A stretch of DNA of 64,000 nucleotides from Gp1-AA122 sp036378535. Lineage in GTDB: Bacteria > Acidobacteriota > Terriglobia > Terriglobales > Acidobacteriaceae. Position 1 is the stretch's first letter, and the number at the start of each line of letters is the position of its first letter. A model generated the notes under the pieces. It did not search any database. It saw nothing but the letters and a program-made list of their open reading frames with translations, and was not told the DNA's origin. The position numbers were made by a program, and so were the translations under genes. Shown in pieces: positions 35,572 to 46,615 of this stretch. Location of the stretch: NCBI GenBank assembly GCA_036378535.1, contig DASUWH010000016.1, positions 124,001-188,000 on the forward strand, in the 5' to 3' direction.

Positions 35572-35625
35572 CAAACCAGCGACATCTCTAGTTCTCGGCG
35601 GTCTCGGCGTACTCGGCGGTGAAGA
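35544..35625. repeat. Repeat remnant overlapping the glycosyltransferase 3' end
   Basis: gatccctcgctgcgctcgggatgacaaac (35547-35576) is the right half of a TGTCATCC element. ctcggcggtctcggcgtactcggcggtgaa (35594-35624) repeats the phrase found before pccB. Confidence 0.65.
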
Positions 35626-35703
35626 ACCTCGCCGACCAACCACCCGGTCGGTTTGGTTGCTGGACCTCAAACCCTGCTCTATCATCCAAAGACAGGGGTG
35701 AGC

Positions 35704-37497
<1,794 letters not shown>

Positions 37498-37630
37498 TTA
37501 ACTTTGAAGCCCGGGAATCCAAGGAGCTTGCGCCCGCGATTCCGAGTCTCTCAGATCAAAACCAGCGAATTTAAACGATTCTCCGGCTCTTTCGTTGTAA
37601 ACTGGCTTCCACGCCAGGCCTTGCAACCCC

Positions 37631-40600
37631 ATGCAGCCTCTGTCCACCTCGTCGGCCGATAACTTTCCCGAATTACTGGCCAGGCTCGATGTAATTATCT
37701 GGAAATCTGATTTATCGCGACAGTTCACGTTCGTCAGCGCCGGCGCAGAAACCATCCTGGGCTTCCCGCTTCAGCAGTGGATAGGGGATCCCACTTTCTG
37801 GAAGTCCCATATTCATCCCGAAGACCGAGAGCGGGTGACACAGGAGTGCCAAAAGGCGATAGACGACGGCAGAGACTGCAAACTGGTGTATCGCATGCTG
37901 TCTGCCGAGGGACGCGCCGTTTGGCTCAACGAGACGGCCTCTCTGGTCAGGGATGAAAGCCGAACACCGCGGCAACTTTTCGGGTTGGCCATCGATATCA
38001 CCGATCGCAAGCTCAAAGAGCAATCGTTCCAGGAGCAACAACTGCGCTACGAACAGATGGCCGAAAATATCCAGGAACTTTTCTGGATGACGGAGGCTTC
38101 CACTCAGAAAGCGCTTTATGTCAATGCCGCATTCGAGGCCATCACCGGATACTCCCAGCAGAGCGTTCTGGAATCTCCTCTCTCTTACCAGCAGATCATT
38201 CACCCGGACGACCGTGCCGGGGTGCTGGAAAGCGCGAATGTTGCGCAACAAAGCGGGAAATTCGAGAAACAGTTCCGCATTGTCCGTGCTGACGGAAGTT
38301 TGCGCTGGGTATCGGTCCGGGGATTCCCGGTGCGCGACGAAAACGGCAATATCTATCGCTTTGCCGGGGTGCTCGAGGACGTCACCGCCCGCCTCCAGGC
38401 GGAAAGCACCTTGCGCGAAAGCGAAGACCGTTACCGCGACCTGGTTGAACACAGCCATGACCTGTTGTGCACCCACGATCTGCAAGGCAGGATCCTGTCC
38501 TGCAATCCTGCTCCGGCGCGCCTGTTGGGCTATTCCGTAGAGGAAATGCTCGGAATGCCCATGACTCAACTGCTGGCGCCGGAAGTGCGGGAACTCTTCG
38601 GAGCGTACCTGGATCGTATCCAACGGGATGGCTCCGCCGAAGGTTTGATGGTACTGATGACGCGCACCGGGGAGCGCCGCTATTGGTATTACCGCAACAC
38701 GCTACGATCAGAAGGCGTGCCCGAGCCGATCGTGCGTGGCATGGCCCATGATGTTACCGAACGGATGCGCGCCGAAAAGGCACTGCGACAGAGTGAGGAG
38801 CGCCTCCGGGTCGCGGTAAAGAACTCCCACGTCATGGTTTCCACGCAGAATCGAAACCTGCAGTACACCTGGATTTACAATCCCATGCTTGCCTGGGCGG
38901 GGCAGGATTGCCTGGACAAGACCGATGAGGAGCTTCTGCACCCCGAAGATGCCTATCGCTTGAAAGCCATCAAGCAGTGGGTCCTGGACACCGGAACCGG
39001 CTCGCGCAGCGGTTTCCAGATCACCTCGAATGGGCGCGAGTACTACCTCGACCTCACCGTCGAACCCATGATCGACTCCACCGGATCGGTGGTGGGAATC
39101 ACATGCGCTTCAACCGACATTACCGAACTGCACGACAAAGCCGAACGCTTGCAACTGCTTCTCGAAATCAACAGCGCTTTGATCTCGAAACTGGAGCTGC
39201 CGGATTTGCTGCCCGTGCTCTCTTCCTGCATTCACCGCCTTTTCAAGCAGGACTTTCTCAGCATGTCGGTGTGTCAAACGACACAAACGATGATAACCAA
39301 CTACCCGCTCGACACCGCGTCTTCAACCCGTCTCATGAGCCTGGAAGTCGAAGTTCCAATCGCCGCCTCGCTTTCGGCTCGCGCCTTGCAGAGCGGCCAG
39401 ATCGAGCTGTTCCGCCCTGCTGAGATCGGCGGCAACACATCCGAGTTTCTCACCCATACGAGCGAACCACTGAAATCAGTGGCCTGCATTCCCATTGAAA
39501 CCTCGCGCGGCCGGCTGGCTACCCTCAATTTGGGAAGCAATCAGGAGAACGCTTTTAGTGCCGCAGATTTTTATCTCATGCAGCAGCTAGGCGCGATCGT
39601 GTCGGCGGCTATGAATAACGCCGACGCTTTCGCCGCCCTCCGCCGTCTACGCGATCGGCTGAAACACGAGAAAACTTACCTCGAACGAGAACTTCGCAGC
39701 GGTATCAGCGACCAAATAATCGGAGAAAGTCCTGCGTTGAAGGAAGTGTGGACGCAGGTCGAAGCCGTCTCCCAGGTCGATTCTACGGTCATTATTTATG
39801 GAGAGAATGGGGTGGGCAAAGAAGCATTCGCGCGCGCCATTCATCGCATGAGCGATCGGGGGGAACGCACCTTTATCAAGTTCAACTGTGCTGCTATTTC
39901 CAAGGAGCGCCTGGATCGCGAACTGTTTGGTGTGGAAGATGAAGAATCCGGCTCGGAACGGGCCGTGCCTGGCCGGCTGGAACTGGCTGACAACTCAACT
40001 CTTTTTCTCGAACAAGTGTCTGAGCTTACTCCTGAAGTACAGCAGAAGCTCTTACGAGTGCTGGAAGAACAGCAATTCGAGCGAGCGGGCGGCCGTTCGC
40101 CCATTCCCATCAATTTTCGCCTGATCGTTTCAAGCACCAAGAGGCTGCAAGAACTGATTAGTGAGGGCGCTTTCCGTTCGGATCTGTTCTCTAAATTAAG
40201 TGTTTTTCCTCTGCAAATTCCTCCCTTGCGCGAGCGCCGGGAAGATATACCTCTGCTGGCGCAACACTTCGTGCGGGTATATGCCACTCGGATTAACAAA
40301 GAAATTCCCGACATTCCCAGCGAGACCCTCGAAGCTTTAGCGGAATGGCATTGGCCCGGCAACGTGCGTGAACTCGAGAACTTTATCGAACGCTGCGTGA
40401 TCCTAACGCAAGGGCGAGAACTCGAAGCACCGCTCTGGGAGTTGCACAACACACAAGGCCAGCCCCTGACCGATGTTCTCGCCAGGGCTGAGCGCGAACA
40501 TATTGTGCGCGCGCTGCAGCAGAGCGATGGCACTATTGCCGGCCCCCGCGGCGCGGCCGCTCGCCTGGGGCTTAAACCAGCTACTCTCAGGTCCAGGATT

Positions 40601-40648
40601 CAGCGACTTGGCATCCCGCCAAAAGGCGCGCCAGACCTGCCTTCCTAG
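37631..40648 (+). CDS. PAS/GAF sensor with degenerate sigma-54 activator-type AAA+ and Fis-like HTH
   Basis: This 1005-residue protein has four PAS/PAC units (about 17-130, 140-255, 265-385, 390-505), a GAF domain (about 515-670), an AAA+ domain (about 695-915) and a Fis-type helix-turn-helix (about 955-995; GAAARLGLKPATLRSRIQRLG). Walker A is intact (GENGVGKE, 724-731). The Walker B DE pair is replaced by Glu794-Gln795 (LFLEQV), and the sigma-54 contact loop GAFTGA after ELFG (764-767) is replaced by EESGSE. It probably no longer activates sigma-54 by ATP hydrolysis; it may act as a DNA-binding sensor with another polymerase. The ligand is unknown. Confidence 0.88.
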   Translation: MQPLSTSSADNFPELLARLDVIIWKSDLSRQFTFVSAGAETILGFPLQQWIGDPTFWKSHIHPEDRERVTQECQKAIDDGRDCKLVYRMLSAEGRAVWLNETASLVRDESRTPRQLFGLAIDITDRKLKEQSFQEQQLRYEQMAENIQELFWMTEASTQKALYVNAAFEAITGYSQQSVLESPLSYQQIIHPDDRAGVLESANVAQQSGKFEKQFRIVRADGSLRWVSVRGFPVRDENGNIYRFAGVLEDVTARLQAESTLRESEDRYRDLVEHSHDLLCTHDLQGRILSCNPAPARLLGYSVEEMLGMPMTQLLAPEVRELFGAYLDRIQRDGSAEGLMVLMTRTGERRYWYYRNTLRSEGVPEPIVRGMAHDVTERMRAEKALRQSEERLRVAVKNSHVMVSTQNRNLQYTWIYNPMLAWAGQDCLDKTDEELLHPEDAYRLKAIKQWVLDTGTGSRSGFQITSNGREYYLDLTVEPMIDSTGSVVGITCASTDITELHDKAERLQLLLEINSALISKLELPDLLPVLSSCIHRLFKQDFLSMSVCQTTQTMITNYPLDTASSTRLMSLEVEVPIAASLSARALQSGQIELFRPAEIGGNTSEFLTHTSEPLKSVACIPIETSRGRLATLNLGSNQENAFSAADFYLMQQLGAIVSAAMNNADAFAALRRLRDRLKHEKTYLERELRSGISDQIIGESPALKEVWTQVEAVSQVDSTVIIYGENGVGKEAFARAIHRMSDRGERTFIKFNCAAISKERLDRELFGVEDEESGSERAVPGRLELADNSTLFLEQVSELTPEVQQKLLRVLEEQQFERAGGRSPIPINFRLIVSSTKRLQELISEGAFRSDLFSKLSVFPLQIPPLRERREDIPLLAQHFVRVYATRINKEIPDIPSETLEALAEWHWPGNVRELENFIERCVILTQGRELEAPLWELHNTQGQPLTDVLARAEREHIVRALQQSDGTIAGPRGAAARLGLKPATLRSRIQRLGIPPKGAPDLPS

Positions 40649-40821
40649 GCTGCAAAGCGCTCCCTACTTCACCAAATTGTGACCCCGATTTTACAAGGCT
40701 TTGACATCCGCGCGATGCCCGCGCCTTACAGTTCTCGTGTATGTAAGTCGCACATGGGAAATGCATCCGTTCCCGTTCGACTCCCTCACAAAACGAATCC
40801 TTGCCACCAGGAGCACACAAG

Positions 40822-41925
40822 ATGAAATCTCTCAAGTTTGTTACGCATGCCTGCTGGATCAGCCTCGTTCTGGCATTGCTGCCAAGTTTTGCCCTAGCCG
40901 GTTCTTACATCGGACCCAAAACCGTCTCCTTCGTCGCCTCCACCGTGCCAGCCAACGGCGACATCAATCCCTACGGAGTGGCCGTAGTCCCAAGCAGCAC
41001 AGGAAAGCTGGTACAGGGCCACATCTTGGTCAGCAACTTCAACAACAGCGCCAATCTGCAGGGCACGGGAACCACCATCGTGGACATCGCACCGGATGGA
41101 ACGCGAACACTGTTCGCCGAGATCAAAGCCAGTTCACTTCCCGGCCCCTGTCCCGGCGGAGTCGGCCTGACCACCGCGCTCGTGGTACTCAAGGCGGGCT
41201 GGGTAGTCGTCGGCAGCCTGCCGACCAAGGACGGCACTTCCGCCACCGCGAGAGCTGGCTGTCTTTTGGTTTTGAACAACCAGGGCCATGTGGTCGAGAC
41301 CTTGTCCGGGACCCGCTTCAATGCGCGCATTAACGGGCCTTGGGATATGACCGCACTCGACCTTGGATCCGTGGCCGAACTCTTCGTCAGCAATGTTCTG
41401 AACGGCACGGTAGCCGCCAACGGCAACGTGGTTAATCGCGGTACCGTAGTCAGGATTGTCCTCGCGATTCCGGCTGGCAGTAAACCCCTGGAACTGCTGC
41501 GGACTGTCGTCGGATCGGGCTTTGAAGAGCGCACCGATCCTGCTGCCCTGGTCATCGGTCCAACCGGCCTAGGTCTCTCGGAAAACGGCACGCTGTTTGT
41601 CGCTGACACTCTGCAAAATCGCATTGCCGCGATTCCGGGAGTGGTGTTCCGCCTGAACAGTGGCGGCACCGGTATGACCGTCTCAGAAGGCGGAGCCTTG
41701 AACCAGCCTCTCGGCCTCGCCATTGCCCCTAATGGCGACATCCTGACGGTTAACGCCGGCGACGGCAATATCGTCGAGACCACGCAGAGTGGCTCGCAGA
41801 TTGCCGTTAAAACCATTGATACGAGCGGCGCCGGCGGGGGTACTCTCTTCGGCCTCGCGGTCGTTAAAGGCACTGGCGTCTACTTCGTCGATGATGGCGA
41901 CAATACTCTCGATCTTCTTCACTGA
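40822..41925 (+). CDS. Secreted NHL/SMP-30-like beta-propeller protein
   Basis: ATG 40822 behind CAGGAG gives 367 residues with a signal peptide (about 1-26, FALAGS). The body is a propeller of NHL/SMP-30 style: NPYGVAVVPSS, GPWDMTALDLGSVAELFVSNVLNGT, GPTGLGLSENGTLFVADTLQNRIAAI and QPLGLAIAPNGDILTVNAGDGNIVE. It is likely periplasmic or extracellular. Similar proteins are common in soil bacteria without an assigned activity. A spacer with a possible TTGACA (40701-40706) precedes it. Confidence 0.8.
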   Translation: MKSLKFVTHACWISLVLALLPSFALAGSYIGPKTVSFVASTVPANGDINPYGVAVVPSSTGKLVQGHILVSNFNNSANLQGTGTTIVDIAPDGTRTLFAEIKASSLPGPCPGGVGLTTALVVLKAGWVVVGSLPTKDGTSATARAGCLLVLNNQGHVVETLSGTRFNARINGPWDMTALDLGSVAELFVSNVLNGTVAANGNVVNRGTVVRIVLAIPAGSKPLELLRTVVGSGFEERTDPAALVIGPTGLGLSENGTLFVADTLQNRIAAIPGVVFRLNSGGTGMTVSEGGALNQPLGLAIAPNGDILTVNAGDGNIVETTQSGSQIAVKTIDTSGAGGGTLFGLAVVKGTGVYFVDDGDNTLDLLH

Positions 41926-42046
41926 CCACGTCCTGCACGCACGTGCTCCGGCCGCTGCCTCTCCCAGCGGCCGGAGCCCCTCCCCTTGGCGGCCGCCCTC
42001 TTCGTGTGTTTATATAGGGCGACTAATTGCTTGAAGGAACGAGCCG

Positions 42047-42967
42047 ATGACTTTCCGAAATGAACCCGTTGCATATTTGTGCCAGATTCTGCAGTTTTTG
42101 CTCGTGCTTTCGCTCTGCTCTCCGGCAATAGCGCAGACTAAACCTGCCGAAGACGCCGGCCCCTGGAACTCTGTGGAGCAGGCCATGGGGCGTTCCGGGC
42201 AGCCACAACCCGGTGACGTGATGAAGTTCAGCATGCCACGCAAGGATTTGCACGTCAGCGTGAATGGGGTCTCGATCAAGCCTGCGCTGGCTCTCGGTTC
42301 TTGGTCTGCTTTCAAGCGCACTGGAAGCGAAACCATGGTCATGGGTGACCTGGTGCTGACCGAAGATGAAGTCGAGCCCGTCATGTCGAAATTGCAAGAA
42401 GGCGGGATTCAGCAATCCGCCTTGCACAATCACTTACTGGGCGAGTCCCCCCCGGTCATGTACATGCATATCGTGGGACATGGTGACGCAGTCCGGATGG
42501 CGAAAGCCATTCATGATGCTTTGGCGCTCACCAAAACGCCGGGCCCGGATGCGACCCCGGCTCCGGCTGCTGAACTCGGCATTGACCAGAAACAAATCGA
42601 GCAGACTCTCCGGTCGTCCGGCAAAGTCAATGGCGGTGTCTTGCAATTCAGCATTGCCAGGGCAGAGCCAATCACCGACTCAGGCATGACCGTGCCTCCC
42701 TCTATGGGAGTCGCCACGGCTCTGAATTTTCAGCCGACCGGCGGCGGGAAGGCTGCCATCACCGGAGATTTCGTTCTCCTGAGCAGTGAAGTGAATCCAG
42801 TAATCAAAACTCTGCGGCAGAATGGGATTGAAGTAACCGCACTTCACAGCCACATGCTTACGGAGCAGCCGAGACTTTTCTTCATGCATTTCTGGGCTCA
42901 TGATGACGCAACGAAACTGGCAACCGCTTTGCGTGCAGCGCTGGATTCGACAAACTCCGGCAAATAG
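42047..42967 (+). CDS. Secreted tandem DUF1259 protein
   Basis: This 306-residue protein has a signal peptide (about 1-27, SPAIAQT). It contains two copies of the DUF1259 (LppY/LpqO) domain, about 45-160 and 180-300. Each carries the pair GDLVL/GDFVLL, E-V-x-PV, a HNH/HSHML segment and a (M/F)HIVGHGDA or MHFWAHDDA motif. The His-rich motifs suggest a metal site. The function of the family is not established. chrA begins 33 bp or fewer downstream, so the two may be co-transcribed. Confidence 0.85.
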   Translation: MTFRNEPVAYLCQILQFLLVLSLCSPAIAQTKPAEDAGPWNSVEQAMGRSGQPQPGDVMKFSMPRKDLHVSVNGVSIKPALALGSWSAFKRTGSETMVMGDLVLTEDEVEPVMSKLQEGGIQQSALHNHLLGESPPVMYMHIVGHGDAVRMAKAIHDALALTKTPGPDATPAPAAELGIDQKQIEQTLRSSGKVNGGVLQFSIARAEPITDSGMTVPPSMGVATALNFQPTGGGKAAITGDFVLLSSEVNPVIKTLRQNGIEVTALHSHMLTEQPRLFFMHFWAHDDATKLATALRAALDSTNSGK

Positions 42968-42999
42968 AACCTGAAGTGGAAAGGTCGTACTACCCTAGT

Positions 43000-44154
43000 A
43001 TGAATTCCCCACCGGCAGTGCCGACAACTAGCCCAGTTCCTTTATCCCGGTTCGTGGGATATTTCCTTTGGCTGGGGACGGTGGGATTTGGAGGACCTAT
43101 TGCCCTGGCTGGCCACATGCAGCAGGATCTGGTGGATGATCGGGGCTGGGTGACCAGAGAGGAGTATCTTGAAGGCCTGGCTCTCGCCCAATTGGCTCCC
43201 GGACCGCTCGCCGCGCAACTGGCGATCTATCTCGGTTACGTGCGCGCCGGCATCGTTGGCGCGACCGCTGTGGGCATGGCATTCGTCTTGCCATCCTTCG
43301 TCATGGTGCTGGCGCTCTCGGCAGCTTACGTTCGTTACGGGGGGCTGCCCTGGATGCAAGCCATGTTCTATGGTATCGGCGCTGCCGTGATCGGCATCAT
43401 CGCGCGCTCTGCTTTCAAGCTAACGAAAATGACTCTCGGGAGAGATTCCCTCCTGTGGACCATCTTTGTGCTGCTGGCTGTCACTACCGCAGTGACCTCA
43501 CGCGAGATCATCTGGCTTTTCCTGCTCGGCGGCATGGTCTCGCTTGCTCTCAAGTCCTGGCCGCTGCGCAAGCCCACCAACACTGCGGCGGCACTGCTTT
43601 TCACCGGCTCTGTCCCTCCCCTGCATCACCATCTTTGGGAAATCTTTGCATATTTCGCCAAAGCCGGCATGTTCGTCTTCGGCAGTGGCCTGGCAATCGT
43701 GCCCTTCCTGTACGGAGGGGTAGTGCAGGGTCATCACTGGATCAATGAACGTCAATTCGTGGACGCGGTGGCGGTCGCCATGATCACGCCCGGCCCGGTT
43801 GTAATCACCGTTGCTTTTATTGGATATCTGGTGGCCGGCACCATGGGAGCGTTGGCAGCCGCGCTCGGAGTGTTCTTGCCAGTTTACGCGGTCGTGATCT
43901 TATGCGCTCCGTCTTACAAGCGATGGGCGAAGAACCCACAATTGACTGCGTTCGTGCGTGGCGTCACCGCCGCTGCCACGGGGGCAATCGCGGGTGCGGT
44001 CGTCGTCCTGGCGCGTCGCTCCATCTTCGACTTACCCACAACCCTTATCGCTCTCCTAAGCCTGGCTGTACTTTTTCGCTGGAAAGTACCGGAGCCAGTT
44101 ATCATTGCCGTCGCAGCGGTTGTGGGATTAGGGCTCCATCACCAAATCCTCTGA
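43000..44154 (+). CDS. chrA: Chromate transporter (CHR family, two-domain)
   Basis: From ATG 43000 the product has 384 residues (a GTG at 42976 would add eight). Two homologous chromate-transport domains are seen: the first with GTVGFGGPIAL and LAPGPLAAQLAIYLGY, the second with FVFGSGLAIVPFLYGG and ITPGPVVITVAFIGYL. Each has about five to six membrane segments. It exports chromate (CrO4) from the cytoplasm, driven by the membrane potential. It lies directly after the DUF1259 gene and 29 bp before the acetamidase gene, so the three probably form an operon. Whether chromate is the natural substrate in this organism is inferred from the family. Confidence 0.92.
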   Translation: MNSPPAVPTTSPVPLSRFVGYFLWLGTVGFGGPIALAGHMQQDLVDDRGWVTREEYLEGLALAQLAPGPLAAQLAIYLGYVRAGIVGATAVGMAFVLPSFVMVLALSAAYVRYGGLPWMQAMFYGIGAAVIGIIARSAFKLTKMTLGRDSLLWTIFVLLAVTTAVTSREIIWLFLLGGMVSLALKSWPLRKPTNTAAALLFTGSVPPLHHHLWEIFAYFAKAGMFVFGSGLAIVPFLYGGVVQGHHWINERQFVDAVAVAMITPGPVVITVAFIGYLVAGTMGALAAALGVFLPVYAVVILCAPSYKRWAKNPQLTAFVRGVTAAATGAIAGAVVVLARRSIFDLPTTLIALLSLAVLFRWKVPEPVIIAVAAVVGLGLHHQIL

Positions 44155-44183
44155 ACGAGAAACGAGGCTTCGCCAGGGCTACC

Positions 44184-45194
44184 ATGAAAAAGAACGCGGT
44201 TGGCTTTGTACTTGTTTTGACCTGCATTGCCGCCAGTGCGCAGACGGGGAATGTCGTGTATCACGTCACGATGAAGGACGTGAAGTACGTCTATGGGGTC
44301 GCCGATCCTGTCGCCCGCTTGAAACCCGGCGACACCCTGGAAACCAACACCGTGGATGCGCTTGGCAACGCCATTCAGAAACCCGGTGACACCCTCAGCC
44401 TGGTCAAAGGCGACAACCCTTTGACTGGTCCCTTTTACATCGAGGGCGCCGCGCCGGGCGACACGCTCGCCGTCACGATTCTTGACTTGCAGGTAGACAG
44501 TAATCAAGGTGTGGGAGCATTTGCGCCGGGTTTTGGCGCGCTCGGACCAACGAACTACACGCCCATGCTCGGGCCGCCCATGCCGGAGAAGATCTGGTTC
44601 TATCCCATTGACCACGCAACCAACACCGCCACGTTTAAGGCGCTGGACTCGAATTTCTCGACCAAAATCCCGTTGCATCCTTTTTTCGGCTGCATTGGCG
44701 TCGCGCCCGCAGGGGGTGAGGCGCGCAGTTCCGTCGTACCCGCCGAGTTTGGCGGAAACATGGACTCCCCCGAAGCTTCGGCCGGAAATACCGTTTATTT
44801 TCCGGTAAATGTGCCCGGGGCGCTGCTATATATGGGTGATGGGCACGCCGCCATGGGCGACGGCGAAATCGCAGGCACCGCCATTGAAGTCCCTCTTCGG
44901 GCGCGCGTTCAGGTCAACGTCATCAAAGGTCAGAAGATCAACTGGCCACGCTTCGAAAACAATGACGCCATCATGACCGTCGGCGCCTACCGCCCGCTCG
45001 ACGACTGCCTGCGCATCGCCTTCACCGAACTAATTGCCTGGATTCACAATGACTATGGCCTCTCTGAGCTGGATGCCTACGAACTGCTATCCAAAGTGGC
45101 GAAGATCCATCTGAATGAAATGGTGGACCCCAACTACGTGATCGTGGCTTCTGTCGAAAAAAAATACCTGCCCGCTAAAAAGCAACGGCCCTGA
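44184..45194 (+). CDS. Secreted acetamidase/formamidase family protein
   Basis: ATG 44184 gives 336 residues with a signal peptide (about 1-20, AASAQT), unusual for this mostly cytoplasmic family. The FmdA_AmdA fold is evident: KPGDTLETNTVDALGN, GPFYIEGAAPGDTLAV, HPFFGCIGVAPAGG, GNMDSPE and MGDGHAAMGDGEIAGTAIEVP. Metal and amide-binding residues lie in these blocks. It would hydrolyse a small amide to an acid and ammonia, here in the periplasm. It follows chrA with 29 bp and probably shares its transcript. Confidence 0.88.
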   Translation: MKKNAVGFVLVLTCIAASAQTGNVVYHVTMKDVKYVYGVADPVARLKPGDTLETNTVDALGNAIQKPGDTLSLVKGDNPLTGPFYIEGAAPGDTLAVTILDLQVDSNQGVGAFAPGFGALGPTNYTPMLGPPMPEKIWFYPIDHATNTATFKALDSNFSTKIPLHPFFGCIGVAPAGGEARSSVVPAEFGGNMDSPEASAGNTVYFPVNVPGALLYMGDGHAAMGDGEIAGTAIEVPLRARVQVNVIKGQKINWPRFENNDAIMTVGAYRPLDDCLRIAFTELIAWIHNDYGLSELDAYELLSKVAKIHLNEMVDPNYVIVASVEKKYLPAKKQRP

Positions 45195-45362
45195 TAACGA
45201 AAATATCGGGAAATATCGTATGCAGTCATGCTCCCGGCCAGGAGGTTCCGGGCTTGTTGGCACGCAAAAAAAAAATGAATTTTTCCACATTCAGGGCTGG
45301 CGTCGGCGGCCGTTTTGTCGCAGAATGGCAAACCTCAGGTTCTCTCAATCAAGGAGAAGTGT

Positions 45363-45524
45363 ATGGCCTTCCTCCAGAAGCTGTGGGCCGACGATCAGGG
45401 TCAGGATATCGCCGAATACGCGGTACTGGTAGCGGCGATTCTGATCATCGTTGTCGGAACCATTCGACTAATTGGTTCTAACTCGAACACCGTATTTTCC
45501 AGTGTCGCCAGCGCTGTGCAGTAG
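45363..45524 (+). CDS. Flp-type (type IVb) pilin
   Basis: ATG 45363 behind AAGGAG gives only 53 residues, the normal size of Flp prepilins. A short charged leader ending at Gly (DDQG) precedes the mature QDIAEYAVLVAAILIIVVGTI, with the Glu-Tyr pair and hydrophobic helix of Flp pilins; cleavage by a TadV/PilD peptidase after Gly is expected. It would be assembled into Tad/Flp pili for adhesion. No tad secretion genes are adjacent. Confidence 0.9.
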   Translation: MAFLQKLWADDQGQDIAEYAVLVAAILIIVVGTIRLIGSNSNTVFSSVASAVQ

Positions 45525-45598
45525 CCTTCACAGCTGCCTGGCCCGTTACGGAGTCGACTGCGCAGGCGGAGTGTCAGTGTAACTTTTCGGGCACTCCG

Positions 45599-46021
45599 TC
45601 ACTGCTCCGCGGGCGCAGGGGATTTTTCCAATACCATCGTGTGCTGAGCCTGGCAGTTCTTTTTCGGTTCGAAAAAAGCGGTCCCTTCCCTGTCATCTTT
45701 GAATCCACGGAAGAACAGCCCTTTCTTGAGATTGTCGGGCAGGCCGGTGAACTTCGCCTTGCCATCGGTATTGGTCGTGACTTCCAGGTCTAGTCGCCGC
45801 ACCCCGGCAAATCCATAGGCCAGGTGCAGGCGTAAAGTCGCTCCGCCAATGACATTCCCGTTGCCGTCCGTGGTCGTAAATTCAACCGCACAGTTTCCTA
45901 AGCCGCCATCCACGGCAGGAACCGGTTGCGGCTGAGCCGGCGTAGCAGGCGATTGCCCCCAGGAAATCGTGACCATGGTCAAGAAAATAGCGGCAACGAA
46001 AAATTTGTATTGGATGCGCAT
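45599..46021 (-). CDS. Small secreted protein with a carboxypeptidase-regulatory/Ig-like domain
   Basis: ATG 46021 behind GGGGAGA gives 140 residues with a signal peptide (about 1-22, TISWGQ). After a Pro/Gln/Ala linker comes one beta-sandwich domain (VEFTTTDGNGNVIGGATLRLHL, LDLEVTTNTDGKAKFTGLP), resembling carboxypeptidase-regulatory or transthyretin-like folds. It ends in KNCQAQHTMVLEK. It probably sits in the periplasm or at the surface. The exact role is unknown. Confidence 0.72.
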   Translation of the reverse strand: MRIQYKFFVAAIFLTMVTISWGQSPATPAQPQPVPAVDGGLGNCAVEFTTTDGNGNVIGGATLRLHLAYGFAGVRRLDLEVTTNTDGKAKFTGLPDNLKKGLFFRGFKDDREGTAFFEPKKNCQAQHTMVLEKSPAPAEQ

Positions 46022-46450
46022 GTTCTCCCCAAAAAAAAGCAAGACTGAATGTTTAAATATGGCAGCTTCCAGGCGACTCGAGCAAGCAGCTCTCCGGGAA
46101 TGCGCGCAGCCCAACGAAAAAAGCCGCCGGTTTGATACTCCGCTGCGTTTCTTGGTTAAGTCCCGACAGCTTTGCACCCGGTGGCTCCCATCGCTGCAGG
46201 CGTAAACCAGCCAGGCTGCATCACAGATTTTCCACCAAATCCGCCGCCCTCTTGCGGTTTCCATGCTGGCGAAGTTGCCGGAATCTGGGGTAGTGGTGCA
46301 ATTTAAACTCCGCCACTACCGGAATCTGGCGCATATTGGCGCGACTTGCAATTCGGTGCCAGCGCTATGTTGACTCATTATGCGAGCTTGCCCAACCCCA
46401 GCAATTACGCCCGACGGGTTGTCCCTAAGTTTGTCAGGGGAGGATTTACC

Positions 46451-46615
46451 ATGCCCGATAACCGTCAGCAGGAAAGATGGAAGGATCTATGCCAGGCGGC
46501 GCAGAAAGAGAAAGACTCAAAGAAATTGATGGACCTGATCACCCAGATCGATAAAGAACTGGAAAAGCAGGAGCAAGCCAAAAAACCGCCGCCGCAGCCT
46601 CCCCTGCACAGCTAA
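46451..46615 (+). CDS. Small charged coiled-coil protein, unknown function
   Basis: ATG 46451 lies eight bases after a strong AGGGGAGG ribosome site and encodes 54 residues. The middle forms an amphipathic helix rich in Lys, Glu and Gln (WKDLCQAAQKEKDSKKLMDLI), and the tail is KPPPQPPLHS. Earlier in-frame Met codons lack a ribosome site. I do not recognise the family; similar tiny proteins occur widely in Acidobacteriota as hypotheticals. Confidence 0.6.
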   Translation: MPDNRQQERWKDLCQAAQKEKDSKKLMDLITQIDKELEKQEQAKKPPPQPPLHS

